DNA of 64,000 nt from Clostridium_AW sp040797845 (lineage in GTDB: Bacteria > Bacillota > Clostridia > Clostridiales > Clostridiaceae), in NCBI GenBank assembly GCA_040797845.1, contig JBFNFA010000005.1, forward strand, positions 1 through 64,000, given 5' to 3'. The stretch's first letter is position 1; each line of letters starts with the position of its first letter. Of the stretch, positions 1 through 8,203 are shown in pieces. The notes under the pieces were generated by a model. That model was not told the origin of the DNA and did not search any database. It saw only the letters and a program-made list of their open reading frames with translations. Both the position numbers and the translations under genes were made by a program.

Positions 1-28
1 AACGGATGCTACGTCCCTGGATAAGTTC

Positions 29-87
29 TTCTAAGCTTCAGTTGGAGTAAGTATTTCTTTTAAGTAAACTCCATCTGAACCTAAGAA
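29..87. repeat. Imperfect inverted repeat upstream of sstT
   Basis: Arms at 29-48 and 68-87 (TTCTAAGCTTCAGTTGGAGT against the reverse complement of ACTCCATCTGAACCTAAGAA) pair with a few mismatches around a ~19-base loop. There is no T-run after it, so a transcribed leader hairpin or intergenic repeat is more likely than a terminator. It shares the AAGCTTCAG core with terminator hairpins at 15.7, 54.8 and 55.8 kb. Confidence 0.55.
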
Positions 88-160
88 TCACTTGATATAT
101 ACAGGATTTATATTTTATTTATTTGTGGCATTTATATCTTATTTAGGGGAGGAAAAGTTT

Positions 161-1393
161 ATGAAAAAACTAATGAAAAGCTGGAATGAATTAAGCCTGG
201 TAAAAAGAATAATCATAGGTTTGGCTATTGGTATTATACTGGCTGTAACAATTCCTGAAGCAGCAAAACCAATTGTTATTTTAGGTTCTTTATTTGTAGG
301 TGCTTTAAAAGGGGTTGCACCTGTATTAGTATTCTTATTAGTAATGGCAGCAATTGCTCAACACAAGAGTGGACATCAAACTAACATGAAATCAATTATA
401 GTTCTTTATCTTTTAGGAACATTTTTAGCTGGAGTTGCAGCGGTTGTTGTAAGTTTTATGTTTCCAGTAAGTTTAACACTTACAGCCAGTGCTGAGAGTG
501 TGACTGCTCCAGGTGGGGTGTCAGAGGTTCTAAAATCATTACTTATGAATATTGTTGATAATCCAGTAAAAGCTATTTATAATGCTAACTATATCGGTAT
601 ATTATCTTGGTCAATACTTCTTGGACTTGCTTTAAGAAGTGCATCTGATTCTACAAAAACTATGATTTCTAATTTATCAGATGCAGTATCTCAAATAGTT
701 AAATGGATCATAAACTTTGCACCATTAGGAATTATGGGGCTTGTATTTGACACTATTGCTACAAATGGAATTGAGTCCTTACTTGGATATGGACAACTAC
801 TTGCAGTTTTGATTGGTTGTATGGCCTTTGTGGCTCTTGTTATAAATCCAATAATTGTGTTCTTATATATTCGTAAAAACCCATTTCCACTTGTGCTTAA
901 GTGCTTAAAGGAAAGTGGTATTACAGCATTCTTTACACGTAGCTCAGCGGCAAACATTCCTGTAAATATGAGCTTATGTGAAAAATTAGGTTTAGATAAA
1001 AATACTTATTCTGTATCTATTCCATTAGGAGCTACAATTAATATGGCTGGTGCAGCTGTTACTATTGCTGTTTTAACTCTTGCAGCTGTTAATACTCTTG
1101 GCATTAAAGTGGACATAGGTACAGCGATAATCCTTAGTGTGCTATCAGCTGTAGCTGCTTGTGGTGCCTCAGGTGTTGCTGGCGGTTCTTTACTACTGAT
1201 TCCTCTAGCATGCAGCTTATTTGGTATTCCAAACGATGTTGCTATGAAGGTAGTTGGTGTAGGATTTATCGTAGGTGTACTGCAAGACTCTTGCGAAACA
1301 GCACTTAACTCATCCACAGATGTACTTTTTACAGCAACTGCTGAATTTGCAAAGTGGCGTAAAGAAGGAAAAGAAATAGTTATTAGTAAATAA
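161..1393 (+). CDS. sstT: Serine/threonine:Na+ symporter SstT
   Basis: A dicarboxylate/amino acid:cation symporter (DAACS family) of about 410 residues, the usual SstT length. It takes up serine and threonine with sodium across the cytoplasmic membrane. The ATG at 161 is chosen because AGGGGAGG sits just before it; an open frame continues upstream to a TTG at 92 but that start has no ribosome binding site. The protein has many hydrophobic helices. The family serine-rich loop (SSAANIPVN) and the unwound helix motif (ATINMAGAA) are both present, as is the re-entrant GASGVAGGSLL stretch. It is a single-gene unit closed by a terminator at 1426-1470. Function is by family recognition; substrate preference is inferred. 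Confidence 0.9.
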   Translation: MKKLMKSWNELSLVKRIIIGLAIGIILAVTIPEAAKPIVILGSLFVGALKGVAPVLVFLLVMAAIAQHKSGHQTNMKSIIVLYLLGTFLAGVAAVVVSFMFPVSLTLTASAESVTAPGGVSEVLKSLLMNIVDNPVKAIYNANYIGILSWSILLGLALRSASDSTKTMISNLSDAVSQIVKWIINFAPLGIMGLVFDTIATNGIESLLGYGQLLAVLIGCMAFVALVINPIIVFLYIRKNPFPLVLKCLKESGITAFFTRSSAANIPVNMSLCEKLGLDKNTYSVSIPLGATINMAGAAVTIAVLTLAAVNTLGIKVDIGTAIILSVLSAVAACGASGVAGGSLLLIPLACSLFGIPNDVAMKVVGVGFIVGVLQDSCETALNSSTDVLFTATAEFAKWRKEGKEIVISK

Positions 1394-1425
1394 AAATGAA
1401 ATAATAGTGTGGTTTTTACACATAT

Positions 1426-1470
1426 TTAGGCCCTCTATTGGCAGTTTATCATTGCTAATGGAGGGCTTTT
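1426..1470 (+). terminator. Intrinsic terminator of sstT
   Basis: GCCCTC (1430-1435) pairs with GAGGGC (1461-1466) around a loop containing GGCAGTTTATCATTGCTAATG, followed by TTTTG. The same loop sequence recurs in the terminator at 7402-7445. Confidence 0.8.
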
Positions 1471-1534
1471 GTAGCATTTAAGCTGTTTGCCAAACCATTT
1501 GCTCTAAAACTATAAAAAATAAGTTTACTAACAC

Positions 1535-1580
1535 ATTACAACTTTGAAACATGTAATAAATAACTATGAGATACCTTCCC
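1535..1580 (+). promoter_or_regulatory. Candidate regulator-binding/promoter box shared with 2375-2415
   Basis: TTACAACTTTGAAACA at 1537-1552 is repeated exactly at 2377-2392, each time upstream of an envelope gene and followed by similar GTAATA-rich DNA and GATACCT. At this copy the outer bases form an inverted pair ATTACA...TGTAAT (1535-1540, 1552-1557). Probably an operator or alternative-sigma promoter, possibly for the OmpR-type regulator at 6717; this is inference. Confidence 0.45.
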
Positions 1581-1617
1581 TCTATACTGTGTGTATAGAA
1601 AAGGGAGTGTGAAAAAT

Positions 1618-2355
1618 ATGAAGAAAAGATTAGTTATAAAGAGAAGAGCAGTTATGAAGAGAAGATTAGTTATTTTGTTGCTGGGTATAGGTTTAATTAC
1701 CGCTAGAGGATTCAGCAAAGGATTTGATTTTACTCATTCTACTAAACTACTAACTACACGAAATACCTCTTTTAAAAATACCTCAAAATCAAAATCAAAT
1801 ATTTTATTAGTAAATAGAAGTAATAGATTAGATAAAGACCATGTGCCCCAATCATTAACCACACCAAATGTAAGATTTATTTCATATGCCGACAATAGGG
1901 TTAAAAAAATGGATACCACTGCTGCAAAAGCATTAGAAAACTTATTTAATGCCGCAGAAGAAGATGGTGTAAATCTTCTTGCTGTGTCCGGTTATAGGGC
2001 TTATTCATATCAGGAAATGCTTTATAATAATAAAGTAGCTGCTGCTGGACGTGTGGAAGCAGATAAATACGTTGCACAACCTGGGGCAAGTGAGCACAAC
2101 ACAGGGCTAGCTATGGATGTATTATCAGATGAATATTCCTCTTTAGATGAAGGCTTTGAACAAACTGAAGCTTATAAATGGCTTGAAGATAACTGTTATA
2201 AATATGGCTTTATAATTAGATATTTAAGAGGAAAGGAAGATATTACTGGATATAATTATGAACCTTGGCATTTAAGATATGTAGGCGTTTCTGAAGCTAC
2301 TGAAATATCAGAAGAACACATTACATTGGAAGAATACCTTAATAAGGTGGAATAG
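1618..2355 (+). CDS. VanY/LAS-type D-alanyl-D-alanine carboxypeptidase (peptidase M15B)
   Basis: An extracytoplasmic zinc peptidase of about 245 residues that trims terminal D-alanine from peptidoglycan stem peptides. After a basic N-terminus there is one hydrophobic segment (residues ~17-30) that would anchor or export it. The M15B zinc site is intact: GASEHNTGLAMD gives ligands near H160 and D167, and EPWHLRY gives catalytic E215 and ligand H218. The ATG at 1618 follows AAGGGAG; an in-frame GTG at 1591 lacks a ribosome binding site. Its upstream region shares a 16-bp box with the next operon, which ends in a two-component system, so co-regulation is likely. It could act in vancomycin-type stress or ordinary wall turnover; there are no vanH/vanX partners here. 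Confidence 0.85.
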   Translation: MKKRLVIKRRAVMKRRLVILLLGIGLITARGFSKGFDFTHSTKLLTTRNTSFKNTSKSKSNILLVNRSNRLDKDHVPQSLTTPNVRFISYADNRVKKMDTTAAKALENLFNAAEEDGVNLLAVSGYRAYSYQEMLYNNKVAAAGRVEADKYVAQPGASEHNTGLAMDVLSDEYSSLDEGFEQTEAYKWLEDNCYKYGFIIRYLRGKEDITGYNYEPWHLRYVGVSEATEISEEHITLEEYLNKVE

Positions 2356-2374
2356 AATATTTTTCATGCAAGGA

Positions 2375-2415
2375 TTTTACAACTTTGAAACAAGTAATAT
2401 ATAATTTTGATACCT
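2375..2415 (+). promoter_or_regulatory. Second copy of shared upstream box
   Basis: TTACAACTTTGAAACA at 2377-2392 then AGTAATATATAATTTTGATACCT, matching the region before the carboxypeptidase gene. It lies about 70 bases before the start of the 2459 operon. Confidence 0.45.
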
Positions 2416-2458
2416 CTAAAGGTTAGTATTGTATTAGTAATCGAAGGGAGGTTATAAG

Positions 2459-3484
2459 ATGAAAAACAAACGAAGAAAGCGCAGTAAAAGAAATAAAACA
2501 AGCTTACTTAAAAAGCTTGCTTTATTTTTATTATTGGAAACTATATTTACTGCTATTACATTTCCCTTCTATGTTTTCTACGGTCCATTTAAAAGAGTAA
2601 GGAACAGCATAGTAGGATTGTCTATGTCCACAGGAAACCATACATATATAGCAAAAGTCTTTTTTAATGATGATGATATTAAAAAAATAATACAAGAGAA
2701 TAACGAAGAATTAAATTCAGCTCAGTCAAATTACGATATTTCAAAGGGAGATAAGATTAAGTTAAAATATACTAATAGTTCTATAGAAAGATTAGATATA
2801 AGTACAAATAAATTTGATGGCATTGCCTTAATAGTAAAGGATCCTTTAAAGGTAAAGGTAGGATATTCTTCAAAACTTGGATATGCAGGTGAAACTGTAT
2901 CCGAAATGGCTAAACATTATAATGCCATTGCTGCAATAAACGGAGGGGGATTTCTAGATGTGTCTCCAAATGGTAAAACAGGTAGTACAGGTGGAATACC
3001 TAGTGGTATTATGATTTCTAAAGGTAACATAATGTACCCAAAAGAAAAAGAAAACTATGATATTAGAGAAAGCTGCGTGTTTGCTATAGACGATAAAGGT
3101 AAAATGTACGTTGGACCAGCTACCACAAATGACCTTATAGATAAAAATATACAGGAGGCTATATCATTTTCACCAACCCTTATTGTTGATGGCAATCCTT
3201 ATATTTCAGAAAACTCTCTAGGCGGTCTTAATCCTAGAACAGCAATAGGTCAAAGAGAAGATGGAAGTATAATATTACTGGCTATTGATGGAAGGCAAGG
3301 ATTAAAATTAGGGGCTACATTAAAGGATGTACAAAATATTATGATTAAGCTTGATGCTGTCAATGCAATGTGCCTTGATGGAGGTGGTTCTACAGCCATG
3401 TATTACAATAACGAAATAATAAATAACCCTTCAAGCATCACCGGAGAAAGAGCTATACCTAACATGGTATATGTGGAGCCTTAA
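2459..3484 (+). CDS. Phosphodiester glycosidase family (NAGPA-like) membrane-anchored protein
   Basis: A 341-residue protein with a very basic N-terminus, one transmembrane helix (residues ~20-40) and a C-terminal phosphodiester glycosidase domain (PF09992-like, residues ~115-340). Family marks are AAINGGGF, the GGIPSG stretch, LNPRTAIG, LLAIDGRQ and the closing CLDGGGSTAMYY. Members cleave glycosidic phosphodiesters or act on exopolysaccharide, outside the membrane. Start is supported by GAAGGGAGG eight bases upstream. It is the first gene of an operon running to 7370 (envelope protein, kinase, lipoprotein, response regulator). Exact substrate is unknown. Confidence 0.8.
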   Translation: MKNKRRKRSKRNKTSLLKKLALFLLLETIFTAITFPFYVFYGPFKRVRNSIVGLSMSTGNHTYIAKVFFNDDDIKKIIQENNEELNSAQSNYDISKGDKIKLKYTNSSIERLDISTNKFDGIALIVKDPLKVKVGYSSKLGYAGETVSEMAKHYNAIAAINGGGFLDVSPNGKTGSTGGIPSGIMISKGNIMYPKEKENYDIRESCVFAIDDKGKMYVGPATTNDLIDKNIQEAISFSPTLIVDGNPYISENSLGGLNPRTAIGQREDGSIILLAIDGRQGLKLGATLKDVQNIMIKLDAVNAMCLDGGGSTAMYYNNEIINNPSSITGERAIPNMVYVEP

Positions 3485-3496
3485 GGAGAAAGATAT

Positions 3497-4567
3497 ATGA
3501 GGAAAAGAAAGAAAAAACTTAACAGATTATTTAAGGGAATAATATTATCATTCACAGCACAAACCATAATATTATATTATTTGAATAATTTTTATTTCAC
3601 AAATGATACACAGCTTACATTTAAAGAAGTAAGTTTAAAACCTGTTGTATCAGCTAATGTGGAAATTAAATTTGAATCGGACGCTACAAATATTGACTTA
3701 TCGGCTAGTGGGAAATATTGCTCATATTATTCACAGGGAAAATTAAATATAATAAATCTATATGATGGAAGCAAAAACTCATTAAATTTAGAGGAAGATT
3801 TAGAGGATTATTATTTCAAATGGCATAATAGCGAAGATAAATTGATTATCTCTGAAAAGACAGTTGAAAATAATAAAAAAGGCATAAAAATATATACCTA
3901 TAACACTAAAAATAACACTAAGCAGGAAGCTTTAAACTATAACAATGAAAGTGAAATTTACAAATTACCATCATCAAATGCAATTGTAGATGGAATTGAG
4001 TTAAATACAATGAATACCATTATGTATCTTAAAGTATCTAGCTCTACAGGCACAGATTATCTTGAAAGACTTGATATATCAGGCGGTATGCACGAACTTA
4101 ACATTAATACAACAAGAGTAGGAAACTATTTTGTTTTAAAACAAAAGGATGAATTAATATATGAAGATCTTAATGATAACAAGATATATATGACGAATAA
4201 ATCTAAAAATAGAGAAGTAGAGATTGATGGCTATGAAAACCTCAAGCTTCTCTATGTGGACAAAAGTGATACTGCATTTATTGGAGAATTAGAAAACAAT
4301 ATGATTACGAAAATCTTTAAAAAGACTTTTGATGAAAATTCAAATGGAGATACTTGGACTAGTTTGAGTCTTGAAAATCCTATTTCAGAAGATAACTTGC
4401 ATATATTGAATTCAGGCGAGATATATGCAATTGATAATCTTAAAGGCACTGCAGAAAATCTTCAGAATAAAACTAAAGTAACTTTCAAAGGTAGATTTAT
4501 AACTATGAATGATAGTGGCATACTTTCATCATATAAAGAAAAACTTATGCTAAATTCGTTAAAGTAA
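3497..4567 (+). CDS. Membrane-anchored extracellular protein, possible beta-propeller
   Basis: 356 residues with a basic N-terminus and a single transmembrane helix (residues ~11-30), the rest outside. I do not recognise a named family. The body has repeated short beta-like units such as SGKYCSYYSQGKLNIINLYDG and DKLIISEKT that resemble WD40/TolB-type propeller blades, but no blade consensus is strong. It starts 12 bases after the glycosidase gene with AGGAGA before its ATG, so it is co-transcribed. Its place between an envelope enzyme and a sensor kinase suggests a surface sensing or accessory role; this is inference. Confidence 0.6.
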   Translation: MRKRKKKLNRLFKGIILSFTAQTIILYYLNNFYFTNDTQLTFKEVSLKPVVSANVEIKFESDATNIDLSASGKYCSYYSQGKLNIINLYDGSKNSLNLEEDLEDYYFKWHNSEDKLIISEKTVENNKKGIKIYTYNTKNNTKQEALNYNNESEIYKLPSSNAIVDGIELNTMNTIMYLKVSSSTGTDYLERLDISGGMHELNINTTRVGNYFVLKQKDELIYEDLNDNKIYMTNKSKNREVEIDGYENLKLLYVDKSDTAFIGELENNMITKIFKKTFDENSNGDTWTSLSLENPISEDNLHILNSGEIYAIDNLKGTAENLQNKTKVTFKGRFITMNDSGILSSYKEKLMLNSLK

Positions 4568-4614
4568 GTTAGTAATATAATTGTGTATGAAATAATTAAG
4601 ATAAAGGTGAAAAA

Positions 4615-6057
4615 ATGAAGTTTTGGAAGAGGATATTTATCTACTCAATGACATTGTTTTTAATAATATTCAATGTTGCTGGAATATTTATTATAGAAAA
4701 TATTCATAAAAGAAGTCTTGATAGGACTATAAAAGCTACTATTGATGAGCATAAAGTAATAGAGGGTGTTATTTATCTTAATACAGATTCTACAAAATAT
4801 ACAGTTCCTCCTTCACAGAACCAGTTCAAGGATTGGTTGACTATGGCTATGACAGGATATGTTACTAGTGATGTTATAGCACAAGATGGATTGGAAATAT
4901 ATGATGATGATAATAATCTACTTTTTTCTAGATCCATTGGAAGACTTAACATATCCAAAGATGAAATAAATAAAGCTAAGCTAAATGAACGGTTTTTCAC
5001 TATTAAGGAAGTAGATAAAAACCACTATTTATTAATTATGTCTAAATTTTATTTTCAAAATAATATAATCAAACTTGCACTAACAAAAGACATTGATTTT
5101 ATTTACCAAGATTTAAAAAACAGCTATAAACTATTTTTTATGTTGGATGGAATGGTTTTCGTTTTACTAGCCGTTGGAATGTATTTAATTGCAAGAGGAA
5201 CTACAAGACCTATATCTAAGCTAAGTGAAGCATCTAAAGAAATAGCCTATGGAAATTATTCAAAGCGAGTAAAAATTAAAAATAAAAAAGATGAGGTTGG
5301 TATTTTAGCAGATAATTTTAATATAATGGCTCAAGCTACAGAGGATACCATAGAAGAATTGAAAAATTTAAATAGTGCTAAACAGATGTTTATCGACAGC
5401 TTAACTCACGAGATTAAAACCCCTCTCACTTCTATAATTGGATATTCAGACTTGCTTATGAAGGGGAATATAAATGAAGATATTAGGTTCACAGCCTTAA
5501 ATTATATTAATTCTGAATCTAAAAGACTAGAAAAACTTAATACTACTCTATTAAAACTTATACTAATTAGGCAAGAGGACTTAAGTGTTGAAAAATTATC
5601 TTTAAAGGATAGTGCTATAAATGCTTATAATAGTTTAAACTATAAAATAGAAAATAAAAATTTAAAGGTTAAATTTGATATAAAAGATGTTAAAATATAT
5701 GGGGATAAGCAGCTTATTATAGTTCTTTTTATAAATATTTTAGATAATGCCATAAAAGCTTCCAAGAAGGATGGAGTTATTGAAATAAAAGGATATCTTT
5801 TGGAAGATTCATCTACTTATCAATTAACCTTTAAAGATTATGGTGTTGGTATACCTAAAGAAGACTTAAATAAAATTAAGGAACCTTTTTATATGGTAGA
5901 TAAGGCCAGGGATAGATCTAAAAGTGGAGTTGGTTTAGGGTTAGCTATATGTGAGGAGATATGCATGTTGCATAAATTAGAGTTGTCTATGGAGAGTGAA
6001 CCTAACAAGGGTACAGAGGTGTTTATTAGTTTCTTTAAGGAGAGTATTATATCATGA
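4615..6057 (+). CDS. Sensor histidine kinase (HAMP-HisKA-HATPase)
   Basis: 480 residues: transmembrane helix ~9-27, extracellular sensor region ~28-171, second helix ~172-194, HAMP linker ~195-248, HisKA H-box DSLTHEIKTPL with phospho-acceptor H265, N-box NILDNAIKAS, G-boxes DYGVGIP and GVGLGLAI. It would phosphorylate the regulator encoded two genes downstream (6717). The last four bases overlap the start of the lipoprotein gene (ATGA), indicating translational coupling. The extracellular domain has no family I recognise; the operon context points to cell-wall status as the signal (inference). Confidence 0.9.
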   Translation: MKFWKRIFIYSMTLFLIIFNVAGIFIIENIHKRSLDRTIKATIDEHKVIEGVIYLNTDSTKYTVPPSQNQFKDWLTMAMTGYVTSDVIAQDGLEIYDDDNNLLFSRSIGRLNISKDEINKAKLNERFFTIKEVDKNHYLLIMSKFYFQNNIIKLALTKDIDFIYQDLKNSYKLFFMLDGMVFVLLAVGMYLIARGTTRPISKLSEASKEIAYGNYSKRVKIKNKKDEVGILADNFNIMAQATEDTIEELKNLNSAKQMFIDSLTHEIKTPLTSIIGYSDLLMKGNINEDIRFTALNYINSESKRLEKLNTTLLKLILIRQEDLSVEKLSLKDSAINAYNSLNYKIENKNLKVKFDIKDVKIYGDKQLIIVLFINILDNAIKASKKDGVIEIKGYLLEDSSTYQLTFKDYGVGIPKEDLNKIKEPFYMVDKARDRSKSGVGLGLAICEEICMLHKLELSMESEPNKGTEVFISFFKESIIS

Positions 6058-6698
6058 AAAAGTCATTTGAAGTTCTTGCCATAGTATTATTGATGGTTGT
6101 TTTTTTTTCCGGCTGTACTAAAACCTTTAATCACTATGAAGACAATCTATATTCTGAAAAGACTGTATTTGGTGATAAAGATTTAAATACTAAGACAACA
6201 GATGTATTTACAAGGCAAGATGCTATAAAAAAAGCGCTGGATATATTCGATAAAGGATTGAATATTAAAATTGATAGAACAAATCTCACGGAAGACGTAA
6301 GGCTTATTAAAAATGATAGAGCTGGAAGCTTACAATGGCATATAAGCTGGTTTAATGAGGATGGAAAAACTTTTTATGCATGCGCTTTAAACTCATCTAC
6401 TGGGGAAATTGTAGAATTTCAATGGTTTAACGATTCAAACTCAAATTCAAACAAAGTTGAAGTATTTAAACTATCAGATTTGGAAATTAAAAATTTGATG
6501 GAACCTCTGCTTAAACAATTAGAAATTGATGTTAATGAATATTCAATTTTCTCAAATTTAAGTGGTATTTACAATAGATATATGGAGATTACATTAGTGA
6601 ATAATAAAAGCAAAACAGAAGAATATTATATAGTTATGAATTTAGCAAATAAAAAAGTTATGAACTTTGAAAAATTATACAATAAATTACCTAGGTGA
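6054..6698 (+). CDS. Lipoprotein inserted between kinase and response regulator genes
   Basis: 214 residues with a lipoprotein signal peptide ending in lipobox FSGC (C21). The mature part (FTRQDAIKKALDIF..., LQWHISWFNEDGKTFYACALNSSTGEIVEF) resembles a PepSY-like alpha/beta unit, a fold common in secreted regulators or inhibitors, but this is a weak resemblance. ATGA overlap with the kinase gene and 18 bases to the regulator gene put it in the same operon. It may modulate the kinase sensor domain; untested. Confidence 0.7.
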   Translation: MKKSFEVLAIVLLMVVFFSGCTKTFNHYEDNLYSEKTVFGDKDLNTKTTDVFTRQDAIKKALDIFDKGLNIKIDRTNLTEDVRLIKNDRAGSLQWHISWFNEDGKTFYACALNSSTGEIVEFQWFNDSNSNSNKVEVFKLSDLEIKNLMEPLLKQLEIDVNEYSIFSNLSGIYNRYMEITLVNNKSKTEEYYIVMNLANKKVMNFEKLYNKLPR

Positions 6699-6716
6699 AA
6701 CAGGAGAAAAGCAATT

Positions 6717-7370
6717 ATGAAAAGGATTCTAGTAGTGGAAGACGATAAGGCTATAAGTGATTTAATATCTATAAATCTTGAGATGATAGGATATAAGGTA
6801 TATAGTGCTAGTGATGGATGCATTGCAAAACATATTATAGAAGAGAAAAAACTTGACCTTATTCTCCTTGATGTGATGATCCCAAAGATTGATGGCTTTA
6901 CTCTTATGTCTCAAATTAAAAATAAAAATATACCAACCATATTTGTCACGGCTAAAGAATCAGTATTTGATAGAGTTACGGGATTACGGTTAGGGGCTGA
7001 TGATTATATAGTGAAACCTTTTGAAATAATAGAACTTGTAGCTAGAATAGAGGCTGTGCTAAGAAGATATAATGCATCACCACAAAACTTTACATTTAAA
7101 AATATAGAAGTATTTTATGATCAAAGAATAGTAAAGCTAGACGGTAAGATAGTTGAATTAACTTATAAGGAATTTGATCTATTAATGCTATTTTTACAAA
7201 ATAAAAATATTGCTCTTTCCAGAGATCAAATTATTGAGAAAGTATGGGGATTTGACTATGCAGGGGAAACTAGAACTGTAGATATTCACGTTCAAAGACT
7301 TAGGGATAAGCTTAACTTAAAAGATGATATAAAGACAATTTTTAAAGTAGGTTATAGACTTGAAGAATAA
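6717..7370 (+). CDS. OmpR/PhoB-family response regulator
   Basis: 217 residues. Receiver domain 1-115 with acidic pair E8-D10, phospho-acceptor D52 (LLDVMIP) and the T..K switch region (FVTAKES, IVKPFE). C-terminal winged-helix DNA-binding domain from ~125 (ELTYKEFDLLMLF..., RTVDIHVQRLRDKL). Cognate partner of the kinase at 4615; the usual order is altered, with the regulator last and a lipoprotein gene between. Plausible target is the duplicated box at 1537 and 2377. A terminator follows at 7402. Confidence 0.92.
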   Translation: MKRILVVEDDKAISDLISINLEMIGYKVYSASDGCIAKHIIEEKKLDLILLDVMIPKIDGFTLMSQIKNKNIPTIFVTAKESVFDRVTGLRLGADDYIVKPFEIIELVARIEAVLRRYNASPQNFTFKNIEVFYDQRIVKLDGKIVELTYKEFDLLMLFLQNKNIALSRDQIIEKVWGFDYAGETRTVDIHVQRLRDKLNLKDDIKTIFKVGYRLEE

Positions 7371-7401
7371 TATAATGTTTATATTACAACTAGAACGTTT
7401 T

Positions 7402-7445
7402 AAGCCCTCTATTAGCAGTTTATCATTGCCATAGGGGCTTTTGTT
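7402..7445 (+). terminator. Intrinsic terminator of the 2459-7370 operon
   Basis: AAGCCCTCTAT (7402-7412) pairs with ATAGGGGCTT (7431-7440), followed by TTGTTTT. Loop GCAGTTTATCATTGCC is nearly identical to the sstT terminator loop at 1440-1456. Confidence 0.75.
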
Positions 7446-7452
7446 TTAGTAA

Positions 7453-7860
7453 AATTATAAAGAACATTCTGCTTTAGGACTATTTTCACCTTGGATTGAT
7501 TTGACGTTAAAAGGGGATACCATAGAAACTTTAAAGGAATATGATACTATATTAAGTAAAAAACAATTAGAAGGAGCAGCGAAAATTTATGCCGGAGAAG
7601 AAAAATTGAAGAATCCTTTAATCTCTCCTATTTTTGGTGATTATAAAAACTTTCCACCTATGATGATTTTAACAGGAGGTCGTGAGATTTTACTTAGTGA
7701 TTCAATGAATCTAGTAAGAAAAGCATCAATAGATAAGAGTGATGTAAAGCTTATCCTATGGGATAATTTATATCATGTTTTTGCAGCAGATTCAAATTTA
7801 CCTGAAAGCAAAGAAGCCATAGAAGTATTAGGAAGATTTTTATTAGAAAAAATAAATTAG
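7453..7860 (+). pseudogene. 5'-truncated alpha/beta-hydrolase (esterase/lipase, HSL type)
   Basis: Reading in one frame from 7453 gives HSALGLFSPWIDLTLKGD and then the C-terminal third of a hormone-sensitive-lipase type hydrolase. PPMMILTGGREILLSDS carries the usual acidic catalytic position region and NLYHVFAA holds the catalytic histidine context. The N-terminal half with the oxyanion HGG motif and GxSxG nucleophile is missing: stop codons TAG and TAA lie just upstream at 7447-7452 and a terminator before that. There is no ribosome binding site. It is a decayed remnant, probably left by a deletion that joined it to the end of the upstream operon. Confidence 0.75.
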
Positions 7861-7887
7861 AGCTGGTTAAAAATAATAATGATGAAG

Positions 7888-7938
7888 ACACATGTATTAA
7901 ATTCCTATAATTTAGGAAAAGATACATGTGATTTTTTT
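7888..7938 (+). terminator. Terminator hairpin downstream of esterase remnant
   Basis: ACACATGTAT (7888-7897) pairs with ATACATGTG (7922-7930), with an inner TCCTATAATTTAGGA stem, followed by a run of T. Closely similar to the terminator at 11439-11490; the two flank the acyl-CoA dehydrogenase/flavodiiron unit. The rest of 7939-8203 has no gene I can support. Confidence 0.8.
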
Positions 7939-8203
7939 ATCCTACAGCTACTATTCGCAATACTCTCACCTGAATTTAAGAATCCTTTAATTAGGAAACA
8001 TTACAAAAAAGGTATAAATTGGGGTTGAAATATATACCTAAAAGGTATAGAATAAAGTTATATGGTCTAATTATACTTTAAAAGAATATATTTCAAATAT
8101 GCTTGAGGCAATAAATCATACTAATTAGATAGGTTTTAAATGTAGAAAGAATTGAAGAAATTATCTATATGAAACCATATTAATTCAAAGCGGAGGTGTA
8201 TTT

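Noticed and set aside
1006..1317. Long antisense frame over sstT
   Set aside because: Shadow of the coding strand, no ribosome binding site or protein-like composition. The same applies to antisense frames at 691-957, 12881-13198, 39287-39637, 47054-47419, 56666-57106 and 63024-63305, and to the sense-strand frame at 61688-62125 over the GNAT gene.
1618..7370. Vancomycin resistance (van) cluster
   Set aside because: A VanY-like carboxypeptidase and a two-component system are present, but no vanH, ligase or vanX.
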